From Endomychus coccineus (Eukaryota > Arthropoda > Insecta > Coleoptera > Endomychidae), in NCBI GenBank assembly GCA_958510875.1, contig OY294068.1, positions 14,609,282 to 14,673,281 of the forward strand: a stretch of DNA of 64,000 nucleotides, written 5' to 3'. This document shows positions 1 to 10,631 of the stretch, in pieces. The position numbers were made by a program, and so were the translations under genes. The notes beneath the pieces are model-generated. The model searched no databases, was not told the origin of the DNA, and saw only the letters and a program-made list of their open reading frames with translations. Numbering within the stretch: the stretch's first letter is position 1; each line of letters begins with the position of its first letter.

Positions 1-1075
1 TGTTTCTTCTTGATACTTTTGAATTAATATTTGAACAAACTGTTCTTATTTTTCAAATTTTACAACATAAATTCACTGATATAATTTATTCAAGAGATTG
101 TTTGAAACATCTCATTGATAAAATTTCAAGTTTCCGTAGGTAATACAGAATTTCATTTTAATATGAAAATTTTTCAACTGATGAGGCTCCTCCCGCGAAA
201 AGGAGGAAAACATAATTTGGTAGACAAGAAAATACATTATAAAAACAACTTTTTCATGAAATTTTAGATACTATTAGAGGTCAAATTGAGATTCGATTTT
301 CCGATTTACATGAATTGAAGTTTTTCAACTTGACGAATAGAAGATTTTTCGAATCTTTTTCAAAAGGGTTTCCCAATACACTTCTAGATAACTTAGTTCT
401 AAAATATAAATTTTTTGATAAAATAACACTGCACAATGAATTATACGTTGTATACTTGGATAAAGATATGTTAGGCCACTACGACAGTCACGCCGATATG
501 ACATGGAAGATAGACAATGATTTGCAACAAGTCTTACCTCAGTTTTATAAACTACTTTGTTTGACAATCACCATTCCTGTCATGTCGGCATTGGTGGAGA
601 GATCAGTTTCTACTCTCAAACGAATTAAAACTTACATGCGAAATACAGTGGGCCAAAATCGTTTATACAATGTTAGTTTAATATCTATGGAAGAAGATTT
701 AGTAAAACACTTAAAACATAATGATACATTTTATGATAATATTATTGATCATTTTTCGCAAACTAAAGACTTTAGGATATAAAAAAAGTTAATAAAATTA
801 ATAAAAAAAAACTAAATATGAAAAATTGCAAAAAACAGAAAAAATATTAAAAATCCAAATAAAATAAAAAACAAAAAACGAACAGAAAAAATGTTTTGCC
901 AAGAGAAACTCTATACCTCCACGTTGGTTCTTGCTGGACAACAATTAATTTTGTCACTGAAGTAGCTGGTTCGGTCGCTGCGCAAAGGTTAAATTAATTG
1001 TCTGAATAGAGTATATTTTTACAAAAACGTTTTATGTCCAGCCTCCTCTCTTAAAAAGTTCACGAGCCGCCACTG
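1..1075 (+). mobile_element. hAT-superfamily DNA transposon, 3' part (degenerate)
   Basis: The reading frame at about 315-782 ends in a hAT dimerisation domain: IPVMSALVERSVSTLKRIKT, then a conserved YMRNTVGQNRL block and a stop at 780-782. This resembles the C-terminus of transposases annotated as THAP/52-kDa-repressor-like hAT proteins. Upstream sequence (about 180-330) keeps scattered similarity in other frames, so the coding region is broken. The element probably ends at 1075: the terminal CACGAGCCGCCACTG is the reverse complement of a CAGTGGCGGCTCGTG end typical of hAT transposons. The left end is outside the window. It lies left of ERMP1 copy C exon 2, possibly inside that gene's intron 2. 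Confidence 0.75.
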
Positions 1076-2702
1076 ATTATAAACCCAGGCAGGTTAGTAG
1101 TTAGTAGTTAGTGTTCGTTCCAATCTCAAGTAAGATTCATCGCTACATTTTAAAAGAGAAGGTTTCGATTTTGTGATTGTATGGTCCGTTTGTAAGATGT
1201 AGTTTGCTACGGCGACTTTGTCAACGTTATTAGTTAGAACATGATAAAAATGCTTCTCGAACCTGGTAGAAAAACGCTTTCAATAAATTAAAATTTAAGT
1301 GGAAAGAGGGTAATATTGTAAACTAAATCATAATATAGAATTTAGTAATGTTTGTGCAAGTAGAAACTATGAATAGTTGAATAATTACATGCAATTACTT
1401 TTTTTCGAACATTAAACAATCAAACAGTTTGTGAAAAACATTTAAGATTACAAATAATTTATATTATTGGATGTAATAAGTGACGAACTCCTAATTTTGT
1501 ATTGTATCACATGGTTAGTACTTTTCAAAATCGTCAAAAACTTGGCTAACCTGACAACACTGTATCATTTTCAACTATGGCGTCATTTCTATAGAAATTG
1601 TCATTTTTCAGCTAAGGGACAAACAGATTAATGAGTGGGTTACTAGTTAAGTTTGCACAGAACATACGATTATGTGTCTGAAGATTGTTTTTTTTTCAGG
1701 TGAAATATATAAAAACCTAATTGTAAAATGAAGGGGAAGTATTGGAATTGTCATTTTTCAGTTTAGGGCAACACATACCAATGAGTAGGTCAATAGTAAA
1801 GTTGCAGAGAACATACGTTTCTGTAGTTGATTTTTTTTATAATCAGAGTAGAGGTTTTAAATTAAACACACTAGAATCAGTAGAAATTTTCAAAGGTATA
1901 AAAAGTAATCGACTTATTTGTACCTTCCTAGTAAATCTAAGCATGAAAATTTAATAACTACCTCAATAACTCTATCCCATTATCCTATTTCTATTATTCA
2001 ATCCCATAATGTATTTCCACATACTCGAACCGAAACCTTACTTATATTGACTATAAATATTTTAAGATCTTCCATGTTATTCCTACATTAGTATCATTTT
2101 GAAGATGATACGCTAGTTATCGAAACTATTGTCATGATAATGTTTCTATAATATAGGTGATAAAATTAAAGTAAAAAGTGTTTTATTATATCAACTAAAA
2201 ATGTCATAACGCTAATTGAGTTAGATTTACTATTACATATCAAAATCTTTTTTAATATGCTTCATTATAATACAATTGGTTTGTAAGAAATCGTGTTAGT
2301 TTGTTCAATGGGAAAATGCAAAAATTTCTTTCTTACAGCGAACAGACCATACGTATGCCAGGTTTATTATAAATTATCCTGAACAATTGAGAAATTGTTG
2401 TTAAATGTCACTACTTTTATTAAACTTTGATTGCAATTTCCAAAAACGTAAATGATTCAATAGACATAGTGCTTACAACAAAAAAAGTAAAATGATTGTG
2501 TATAAATCCTGTGCATACTGGTTTAGAAGTTAATGCATATTATAGGATGCGTTATTGTCTTATCCTAAGTGGATAAGGAGGTACTTCCGTGAATATCGCT
2601 TCAAAATTAAGTGTGCCATCACTCTGCCAATGAAACTTCCGTCTAGATTACTGCCTTATGAGTAACATCTAATAGATGAATTAGTAATAAATATAATTTC
2701 AC
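1076..2702. other. Unclassified AT-rich DNA with an imperfect direct repeat
   Basis: No gene is supported here. About 85 bp at 1597-1690 recur imperfectly at 1744-1830; both copies begin with AATTGTCATTTTTCAG and contain a conserved AGAACATACG. The expected exon 3 of ERMP1 copy C is not found in this stretch. The rest is simple AT-rich sequence. Confidence 0.5.
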
Positions 2703-5700
2703 CTGGACTTGTTGGAACGCTATCGAAATGTGCATTTATCACGAAACTATTATTTCCTTCACTTTTGGAGTAGAATTTAACCACAACATTCTGCACGTTT
2801 CGATATACGTTTATCCTTCCTCCCGCAGGATTATCGAGGTCGAACGCTCCACTCACTACCTGTACATCTAACTCGATCCTTTGATTAATATGAGCTTGAT
2901 TTATGATCTTGTTTACTTCTTGTTTTAAATAATTGACAGTCAGTACTTCGTTTTCGTAACTTCCAACTACTCTCGGTCCGAAATCAGTCAATGCTTTTAA
3001 ATACTGCTGTGCTCGCTCTGCTATAAAAGCATCTGGATATGCAATCTGGAACCCAAAATAAGATATAAAGTAGATTTGTCCTCGATGTCATCTATTCAAT
3101 GGCGCTTTGCCACCGATCTAGTAGGTGTTTTGCTCGCATCAAAAAAATAATTGAATTATGGTGCAGCACAGATATATCGACATACAATTATTGTTTCAAG
3201 TTGACAAATTAATATTATATATTGACTCGATTCTTCCTCCGAACTGTTAAAAACTATGGACTTAATCAACAAATAAACAAATTTCCTGTACTTGTTCGAT
3301 ATTATCCACAAAGGTAGCTAGGTTGCTCTAGATCGACCAGTAACACACGTCCGTAAAGTCAGCATTACCATTTTCTGATATCAAATTCGTGATAGTCCCA
3401 AAAATTATCGTAAATTAGTCGCCAAGACGAAAAATTCGGCCGCTTTATCAGAAAAAAAAGGACTGGTAATACTAGCTTGACAGTCAAGATAACATTATAG
3501 TAGATTATGTGAAACCAAAAAATAAGTGATATCGGTAAATTTTTAACGCGACCCCACGGAAAATGTTTGTTTTGGTGTATGAAACAAAACTCTAGAATTT
3601 CTACCTCCTAAATTGACCGCAACCTCTTTTTTTCGCCATTTTGGGGTATTTTGGATATTTTTAGGGGAAGTTCGTCAAAACAAAATTGCTATTTCCAGTT
3701 GTATTGGAAATTAAGAAATCAAACTGAAACCTTCCATTGTCAATGTTTAAGGAACTCCCAGTTCAAATTTCAAGTTAATCTGACCTCCCCCTTCCTCGCA
3801 ATAGATGTATATATATATATACATATATGCATGGGAATTTACGTGACGGCTAACTCAAGCTGTTTTCAACCGATTTAGCTGAAATTTGGACTGAAGGTAG
3901 GTTTTATGTCTTCAAAACTGCCCTCCAAATTTCAAGTCAAAATATCGAACAGTTTACGAGAAATTCGAGTTTAAGTCAATTTTTTAGCTAATTTTCAAAT
4001 TGAGATATCTCACGTCCTTTTCATTCGATTGACATTGGGGTCAAAATGTAGGTATTTGCTTTTTCTTACGTGGTAATCATTGTTTTTATACTACATCAGC
4101 AATATGATACTATTTTAGGTGACAGATTCTGAGGCAAGTAGTATTTCCAGCAGTACTTCCAGTGTATACAGCGTGGCGAGTTCAAGTGGTCGGAAGAGAA
4201 GACAGCAATAATATTGAATAAATATGTACAATTTAAAAAAAATGTAAAAGAATAAAAAAATTAAAAAAATTAAAAAAAAGAAAAAATAAGCCGTATAAGA
4301 TAGGGTAGTTCATAAATAATAATTAAACACCCTGGAACGAAATGGTTAATTTGAAAATTTCATAGGCATCTTACTGATGAGCCACCTTTTCTTTTTTTTT
4401 CTTTTTTTTATTTTTTTATTTATTTTTTTTTTCAAATTGTACATATTCATTCAATATTATTGCTGTCTTCTCCTCCGACCACTTGAACTCGCCACGCTGT
4501 ATACACTGGAAGTACTGCTGGAAATACTACTTGCCTCAGAATCTGTCACCTAAAATAGTATCATATTGCTCATGTAGTATAAAAACTATGATTACCACGT
4601 AAAAACATATGCAAATACCTACATTTTGACGCCAAGCAGATATCAATCGGATGATAAGAACATGAGATATATTGACTTGAACTCAAATTTCTCGGAAACT
4701 ATTTGATATTTTAACTTGAAATTTGGAGGGCGGTTGGAAACTGCCCGAGTTGGCCGTCACGCAAGTTCCCATGCATATATGTAATATATACATCCATTGC
4801 GAGGAAGGGGGAGGTCGGATTCACTTGAAATTTGAACTGGGAGTTCCTTAAGCATTGACAATAAAAAGGTTCCAGTTTAGTTTCTCAATTCCCAATACAA
4901 CTGGATTCCCAATACAACTGGAGATAGCAATTTTCTTTTGACGAACTTTCCCTAAAAATGTCCAAAATACCTCAAAATAGCGAAACAAAAGGCGTTGCGG
5001 TCAATTTAGGAGGTAGAAATGTTGGACTTCTGTTTAATACACCAAAACACACATTTTCCGTGGAGTCGCGTTAAATCATAAAAAATTTTCGATCAAAATG
5101 TTTCACATACTCTACTGTTACCCCTATAACTTTGAAAAAATGATTTTTCTCTTCAATTAAAACATGGACATTTTTTTAGATATTTGTTGCAGATTGGTCG
5201 TGATTGTAATGAACATGTTCTTTCAATGATAACTCTTTCATGAATAAAGAACAATCATGACCTTCATACACTAAAAATACTGATAAGTACTGAGGGCCTT
5301 TCAAATACCAAGTGGCCATCATCATAGTAAACTAAATTTGAAATCAAAATGTCTCTTTTTAAATATTATTTGGAATTAATAGGGTATATACCATCCAATG
5401 AAGCCAAAGGAGCGAGACAGAGACAGGTTGACCAATTAATGGAGATCTTGCGAAGATTTTGAAATGGGGATCTGATAATCTAGTAAAGTTTAATTATATA
5501 TAAAAATTCTCGGGAAATAGGTCACATTAACACTCTGTTTTGAATTTTTTCTTTACGTACGTTTCGGTCTCACGACCGTCATCAGAAGACTTATGTCTAA
5601 AACTTGATCACTTAAAACTTGTATTACACAAAGCGTCCAAATCGCACCAATTCCAATTAAAATGCCCACGTCGCCGAAACGAACAGAAATACGATTAAAC

Positions 5701-8320
5701 GAAATTGTAAACCTCAATGCTAGTAAAGTTATCAAAAATCCACTGCTAAGAAGATTTCTTAATAAAAGCGTATTCATGTCAACACAGTAAGTGATCGACT
5801 GAGACGAGACAAATAAAATTTAATTTTCAAGTGTTAACAGAGTGTTAATGTGACCTATTTCCCGAGAATTTTTATATATAATTCATACTGGGTCAAGAAT
5901 CTTTATTAGTAAAGTTTAATGCAACCAAAGCTCAAGCTTGCGTCATCTTCAGGAAGGCTTATCCCACAATCCCTAATATGATGATGTCAGATATAACTAT
6001 TTCTAAGAAGTCTTCTATATCTAAGCTCGGGATCACCACCAACAGCACCATCTTATGGGACGATCACGAGAAGTTCATTGCGAAAACCACTTCACAAAAA
6101 CTTGTTTTCCAACCCGTGCCAAGAGCTACTATACATCCCAGCAGCTCCTCATAATCTTCAAAACGCAAAATCATCTTATCCTGGAGTACTGTTCTCATGT
6201 TTGTAGTTCGGCTCCCAAACATACGCTGAAGCTCTTCTTGAAGAGAGCTATTCGTTTGATTGATGATGTTCCACTTACGAGTTCATTGACCCTCTCTAGA
6301 ACATCGTAGAGAGGTGGGAGATCTCTCCCTTTTCTATAGATATTTCCATTGATGTGTTCATCAGAAATCTCGTCTGTTGATCTACCACGAGAGACTCCAT
6401 ATAGGCGAACTAGACGAGCTCAAACTAGTCACCACTTCATTGTTAAACTCGAGACCTGCGGAACTTCTCTCTACCAGACTTCATTTTTCGATCAAAGAGT
6501 GAAGTTGTGGAACTAGTGAGGTATTTCCCTATGCCTATAACTTCCAAACCTTGAAGAAAAATCCGAATGCCCATCTCTTCTCCCAACATTCCACCGCTAA
6601 CTCACACGATATTCTTCGAACATTCCCTCTCGTGTAGTCCAAGTATAAATCCGGGATAAATCCGGATTCATCAGATTGCTTCTTCGTTTATACATTTCCA
6701 TCCCTTCTAAGTAACCTAGATATTTCTCTGTATTGTGTTTTAAAAGTGATAAACTTTCTGGAGAAATGGTATGACCTGTATCTAAATATGTTCGGCTAGC
6801 GCTGATTTTTCCCCATAATTTTTGATATGGGCAAAATGTTCTGTACATGTACATACTTATAAAGAAAAATGATTTATTAATGACTATTGACCCAGGTGTA
6901 AATAGGTCACATTAACACATTATGTCAACTATATTTTCGAAAACTCTTGGCGTCCGGATTCTGACGTTTCGTCAACCATTACAGGTGGCATCTTCAGGGA
7001 AGACTTGAAACTTGAACTGAAACAATTTCAGCCCAAAATTATAGGCCGTTTTCCCATGTTGCTACAATTTAGTGTAGGGCTCGCATTAGTCGAGTCAAAT
7101 AGGTATTAAAACAGGTCGACTTACGAAAATTGAAAGATATGGACCGATTTCGATGAAATAAAGTGCCTTCGATTCGGGATGACGTCTGGAAGAAAGCTTA
7201 CCGGTTAGTTTTTTGTGCAAATTTGTTATTTTTTTTTTAACGAAAAATTGACCAATTCTTGGCTAATTATTGGGTAAATTTAGTCGAGGGTTTTCGAGGT
7301 CACTGATTACGATTCTGAAGATTGGCCAAAATCGAACTCCCCAGCTGATAATTGGCCACTTTAATTGGACAAAGTGACCATTTTTTAAAATTTCATCAAA
7401 AATAGCCAGGAAAAATGACTCGGGGGTTTTTGGGGTCGCTGATTACGATTCTGAACTCAGATTGGCCAAAATCGGACAGAAAAAATTACTCGGGGGTTTT
7501 CGGAGTGGCTGAGTACGATTCTGAATTCAAATTGTCCAAAATCGAACTCCTCAGCTGGTAATTGGCAGGTTTAATTGGACAAAACTGACCAATTTTGCAA
7601 AATTTCATCAAAACTAACAATTTGACTTCAGAATCGTACTCAGCGACTCCGAAAACCCCCGATTAATTTTTCCTGTCTATTTGCGATGAAATTAAGAAAA
7701 AATTAACAATTTTGTCCAATTAAACTGGCCAATTACCAGCTGGGAAGATCGATTTTGGCCAATCTGAGTTCAGAATCGTAATCAGCGACCCCAAAAACTC
7801 CAGAGTTATTTTTCCTGGCTATTTTTGATGAAATTTAAAAAAATGGTCACTTTGTCCAATTAAAGTGGCCAATTACCAGCTGGGAAGATCGATTTTGGCC
7901 AATGTGAGTTCAGAATCGTAATCAGGGACCCCGAAAACCCCGACTAAATTTTCTCAATAATTAGCCAAAAATTGGTCAATTTTTCGTTTAAAAAAAAATA
8001 ACTAATTTGCACAAAAAACTAACCGGTAAGCTTTTTTCTAGACGTCATCCCGAATCGAATGCACTTTGTTTCATCAAAATCGGTCCATATCTTTCGATTT
8101 TCGTAATGAAATACCTATTTGACTCGACTACATCCCCAATACTCCGCTGTAGCAAAATTATGACAATTTTTTCACTCACCTCATCCTTTATTAGTTTTGG
8201 TGTGGGTAATTGATTGTTTTTAAGATTTACTAAGCTCCATATACATATTAGTACTCCAAGAAATAACAGACCAGAGAAAAAGGGTATTTTTTTGCTCTCG
8301 ACTTCGCCTTTCAGTGGCAT
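2703..8320 (-). CDS. ERMP1-like M28 metallopeptidase, copy C (exons 1-2 only)
   Basis: Third member of the array, partial. Exon 1 (8320-8180) starts at an ATG just downstream of an in-frame TAG, and encodes a short cytoplasmic head and the anchor segment ending in LIKDE before a GTGAGT donor. Exon 2 (3045-2703, 343 nt, the same length as in A and B) encodes the N-terminal part of the luminal M28 domain, including DFGPRVVGS, the motif EVLTVNYL and the zinc motif HFDSVPTSPG, and ends at a good GTGAAA donor. I cannot find exon 3 (DDG/GAEE) anywhere from 2702 down to 1; that DNA holds a hAT remnant and unclassified sequence. Exons 3-11 therefore lie left of the window or have been lost. The 5.1-kb intron 1 contains two palindromes, a Penelope-type fragment and LINE debris. 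It could be a real gene with a long second intron or a truncated copy. Confidence 0.75.
3541..5081. repeat. Long palindrome (fold-back element) 1, in copy C intron 1
   Basis: Two imperfect inverted arms of roughly 690 bp face each other across an A/T-rich spacer (about 4230-4430). The outer ends match (TTAACGCGACCCCACGG at 3543 and its inverted counterpart ending near 5075). Each arm carries the same block near its inner end (4122-4230 and 4433-4552). That block reads as an acceptor-like TTTTAG followed by an open stretch rich in serine, ending RKRRQQ (left) or RRRRQQ (right) and TAA, with an AATAAA just after it in the left arm. The arms differ by many substitutions and indels, so this is not an assembly mirror artefact. 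It is a fold-back or composite inverted transposon; the family was not recognised. Confidence 0.8.
5280..5395. repeat. Dispersed repeat, copy 1
   Basis: About 100 bp containing CCATCATCATAGTAAACTAA recur in the same orientation at about 28293-28385. The class is unknown. The second copy is followed by sequence resembling 6680-6790, so both places may hold pieces of one larger element. Confidence 0.5.
5497..5882 (-). mobile_element. Penelope-type terminal fragment with inverted ends
   Basis: A 385-bp unit is bounded by inverted copies of AATTCTCGGGAAATAGGTCA (right copy inverted at about 5850-5875). Its left side carries a minus-strand hammerhead-like motif (5550-5590). Related ends occur at 25758 and at 27180, where they flank a recognisable Penelope-like endonuclease fragment, which is why I assign this piece to the same family. 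No intact protein is present. Confidence 0.6.
5550..5590 (-). ncRNA. Hammerhead-like ribozyme motif
   Basis: Read on the minus strand: CTT-CTGATGA, one extra C, a GGTC/GACC stem II with a GTGA loop, then GAAAC, a self-complementary ACGTACGT giving a very short stem III, the GTA cleavage triplet, and AAG, which pairs with the first CTT as stem I. Hammerhead ribozymes with tiny stem III are known from Penelope-like retroelements. The extra base between the core and stem II departs from the consensus, so activity is uncertain. Confidence 0.55.
5903..6620 (+). pseudogene. Jockey-type LINE, C-terminal ORF2 remnant
   Basis: Frames on the plus strand recover the post-RT region of a non-LTR retrotransposon ORF2: KAQACVIF, a block with the order isoleucine-serine-LGITTNS-WDDH, an IAKTTSQKL segment, and the EYCSHV...APKHTLKL block. 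Frameshifts and stops interrupt it. The same family recurs on the minus strand at 36020-37490, 43040-43960 and 52440-53830. It lies inside intron 1 of ERMP1 copy C. Confidence 0.7.
6890..7010 (-). repeat. Penelope-type terminal fragment
   Basis: AAATAGGTCACATTAACACA at 6900 repeats the end sequence of the element at 5497. It is followed by the minus-strand string CCTGAAGATGCCACCTGTAA, then GGTTGACGAAACG, a hammerhead-related block that recurs next to the Penelope reverse transcriptase at 34798-34841. No coding sequence accompanies it here. Confidence 0.45.
7088..8130. repeat. Long palindrome (fold-back element) 2, in copy C intron 1
   Basis: About 1.04 kb of imperfect inverted repeat with ends TAGTCGAGTCAAATAG and the exact inverted CTATTTGACTCGACTA, centred near 7.6 kb. 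Each arm contains sub-repeats built around AATTGGCCACTTTAATTGG and the pattern GATTACGATTCTGAA. The right end lies only about 50 bp inside intron 1 from the donor of ERMP1 copy C exon 1. The end motif TAGTCGAGTC also occurs at 13566, and in partial form at 15117. It has no coding capacity. Confidence 0.8.
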
Positions 8321-10318
8321 TTCCTAGACTGATGTATTCGTAATACCGAAAAGTTCCTTTTCCTAGCCTGAAGGAATATGCTAATCATTTATTTATAAGT
8401 TATAAGTGAATTATTTCTAAATTAAGATGGGCTTATACTTTCAAGAACAAGAACAAAATTTAAATTTGATTTCGGAAAAGACCCAAATATCATTTTGATA
8501 TTCTCAATTCGCCGCATTGATACGGCTTGTTGTCTGCCGGTGGTCTATAAAATCTATATAAATTATTAAAATCGTTCGGTTCATCTATCCTTAGGAATAA
8601 AAAGGTGCTCCAATATAAATATTGATACTGCAGAGAATACAGATATATTAGTATATTACTTTAAAAAAAGGTCGAAATTTCGAGTTGTTTGGTATGCTCA
8701 AGCTTTATTCCGAGATCCAATCATTTAGGGAGGTGTTTGTTTTAATTTTCAATATCCAAATTCGGAACATATAGCGCAAATAAAAAATAGTGATAGGAAT
8801 ACATGAGTTTTATGAGTAAAAAGAAATACATGAGTTTTATGAGTAAAAATATACAAGAGCTTAATAAGTTAAAAAAATATTAATACAGAGTAATTGCCGA
8901 AAATTTTCATAAGTATTGAGTAATTCATTGAAGTTTCATACAAATCTTTGAACATACTTAAAGTGAAAATATGAATCAAAAAAATTGGAATCATCTTATA
9001 TAGGATGTTCCTTAATGATATGCGAATATTTTAAGGGGTGATTCCTGGGGAATATTTAGGTAAAACAGTTTCTAAAAACCTGTCCTAAGACTCTGCTTTC
9101 GATAAACAGGGTGGCAAAGTTTTATTTTTTTTAGGTTTTTCTCTGAAATCTAGAAAATGGTTTGAGATATTCATCTCAAATATTATGTTCCTTATTTTTC
9201 TTCTTCATGCATTCCACCCGATAAGAGAATTTTTGTTGCCCCATTGGCCAATTGGTTGTTCTAAATAATTTTGAATAGCTTTATATAAATTTTGCATAGC
9301 ATGTCATACATGTCCACTCAAATGTGTTAAGTCCATTGTGTGTTCCATATACCAAAATTATCAACTACATTTACTCATAAGCATTTTAAATCTCTTTTTT
9401 TATATACATATCTTAGTATATCATTCTCATATTTTATTTGACAAATGTGAACAATAGTTTATACATGCAATAAATACTCTAAATATTTTGGTATCAATCG
9501 AAATTTCAAAGTATATTAAGACAATAGTAGTTTTATAGGAATGGACCATCGTGATATTTGTAACTCATCGATTAATAATTATTTTGTTAATAAAGTTCAT
9601 AACATGTACTTATTGATTTATTATACAAAAGAAAAGCAGTAAGTTATCAGAATTGCTTTGTTTTTTACCACGAAACTACTGGGAACTTGAAACAGAACAG
9701 AATATTTGATACAGAATAAGAATCATAAATATTTCTCGGCCAAGTAAAATAAAAGAGGAATGAACGTTACAAAAATGATCTTCATATTATCAAAAATTAA
9801 TTTTTTTCTACATTCAATTCACATGAGATAATAAACCACATCATTGAATAGACAATATTCTAAGCGTAGCTCACCTGAAACTATCACCAATAACAATATA
9901 AAATAATATTGTTAATCGATGGTGCTTTACGTTCAGCACGAAACAAAGTGACATGTTTAGTAAACGTGGAACCATTCAAAGTTATCGTTCGCTATCCACA
10001 AAGTCATTATCAGCGACTTTTCAGTTTCCTACATATGTGTCAAATGCAAGCTTCCAATATGATGTAGTTACACGAGTACTTACACGGATATGCAAAAGAT
10101 ATCTCGAGCAAATATTTTCTCATGCTTGGTGTTTCTACAAAACTTAGGAGGGACGTTTGTAATATCGACGTCTTTAAAGCGAAATGTTTTTTTCTAATTT
10201 TAATCAATCAATCAATCCTCGATACCGTTAATCATGCAGACGAACATTAAAAACCACTACTTTATTATTATTATTATTAATTAAGGGGGGGGGGGGGGTA
10301 GCGCATTGCGGTTCTTTA
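8321..10318. other. Spacer between ERMP1 copies C and B, left part
   Basis: No gene recognised. It contains a short tandem duplication of AATACATGAGTTTTATGAG (about 8800-8850), an ATT-rich tract and a run of 14 G (10285-10298). The promoter of copy C should lie just right of 8320; no clear core element stands out. Confidence 0.5.
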
Positions 10319-10323
10319 ATGCC

Positions 10324-10600
10324 TGTTAGATTTCACTGTATTTATCCTGTATATGGAATCTACTCATTGCATTTTCCTGATTGAGTTTGTTCTATATGAG
10401 TTGAAGGATGAGTTTTTGTTTTTGTTAAAAAATATATTATGACAGAAGTCAAGTGACAATTTTGATATTACGAAATATATTTAAAGTTTTGCTGTTGTAC
10501 AAGTTTGTATTGGACCTATTTGCCTTATTCTTTCTCCCCGATTGATCCCAGTTCCTTTTTGAACGTTTCCATTCACCGGGTAGGTGATTGAAACGCAACA
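10324..10600 (+). repeat. 5' LTR of the BEL/Pao-type element
   Basis: A 277-bp direct repeat of 12832-13108, running from TGTTAG to CAACA. It is followed at once by TTTATTGGCGACCGTGACAG, where the primer-binding site is expected; I did not assign the tRNA. Confidence 0.92.
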
Positions 10601-10631
10601 TTTATTGGCGACCGTGACAGGACACTGGGAA

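Noticed and set aside
3541..5081. Assembly artefact from hairpin reads as the cause of the palindromes
   Set aside because: The arms differ by substitutions and indels, and the five palindromes are different sequences. Artefact mirrors would be near-identical.
9953..10147. A 64-codon ORF in the spacer left of the LTR element
   Set aside because: No domain, no codon-level support, no neighbours suggesting a gene.
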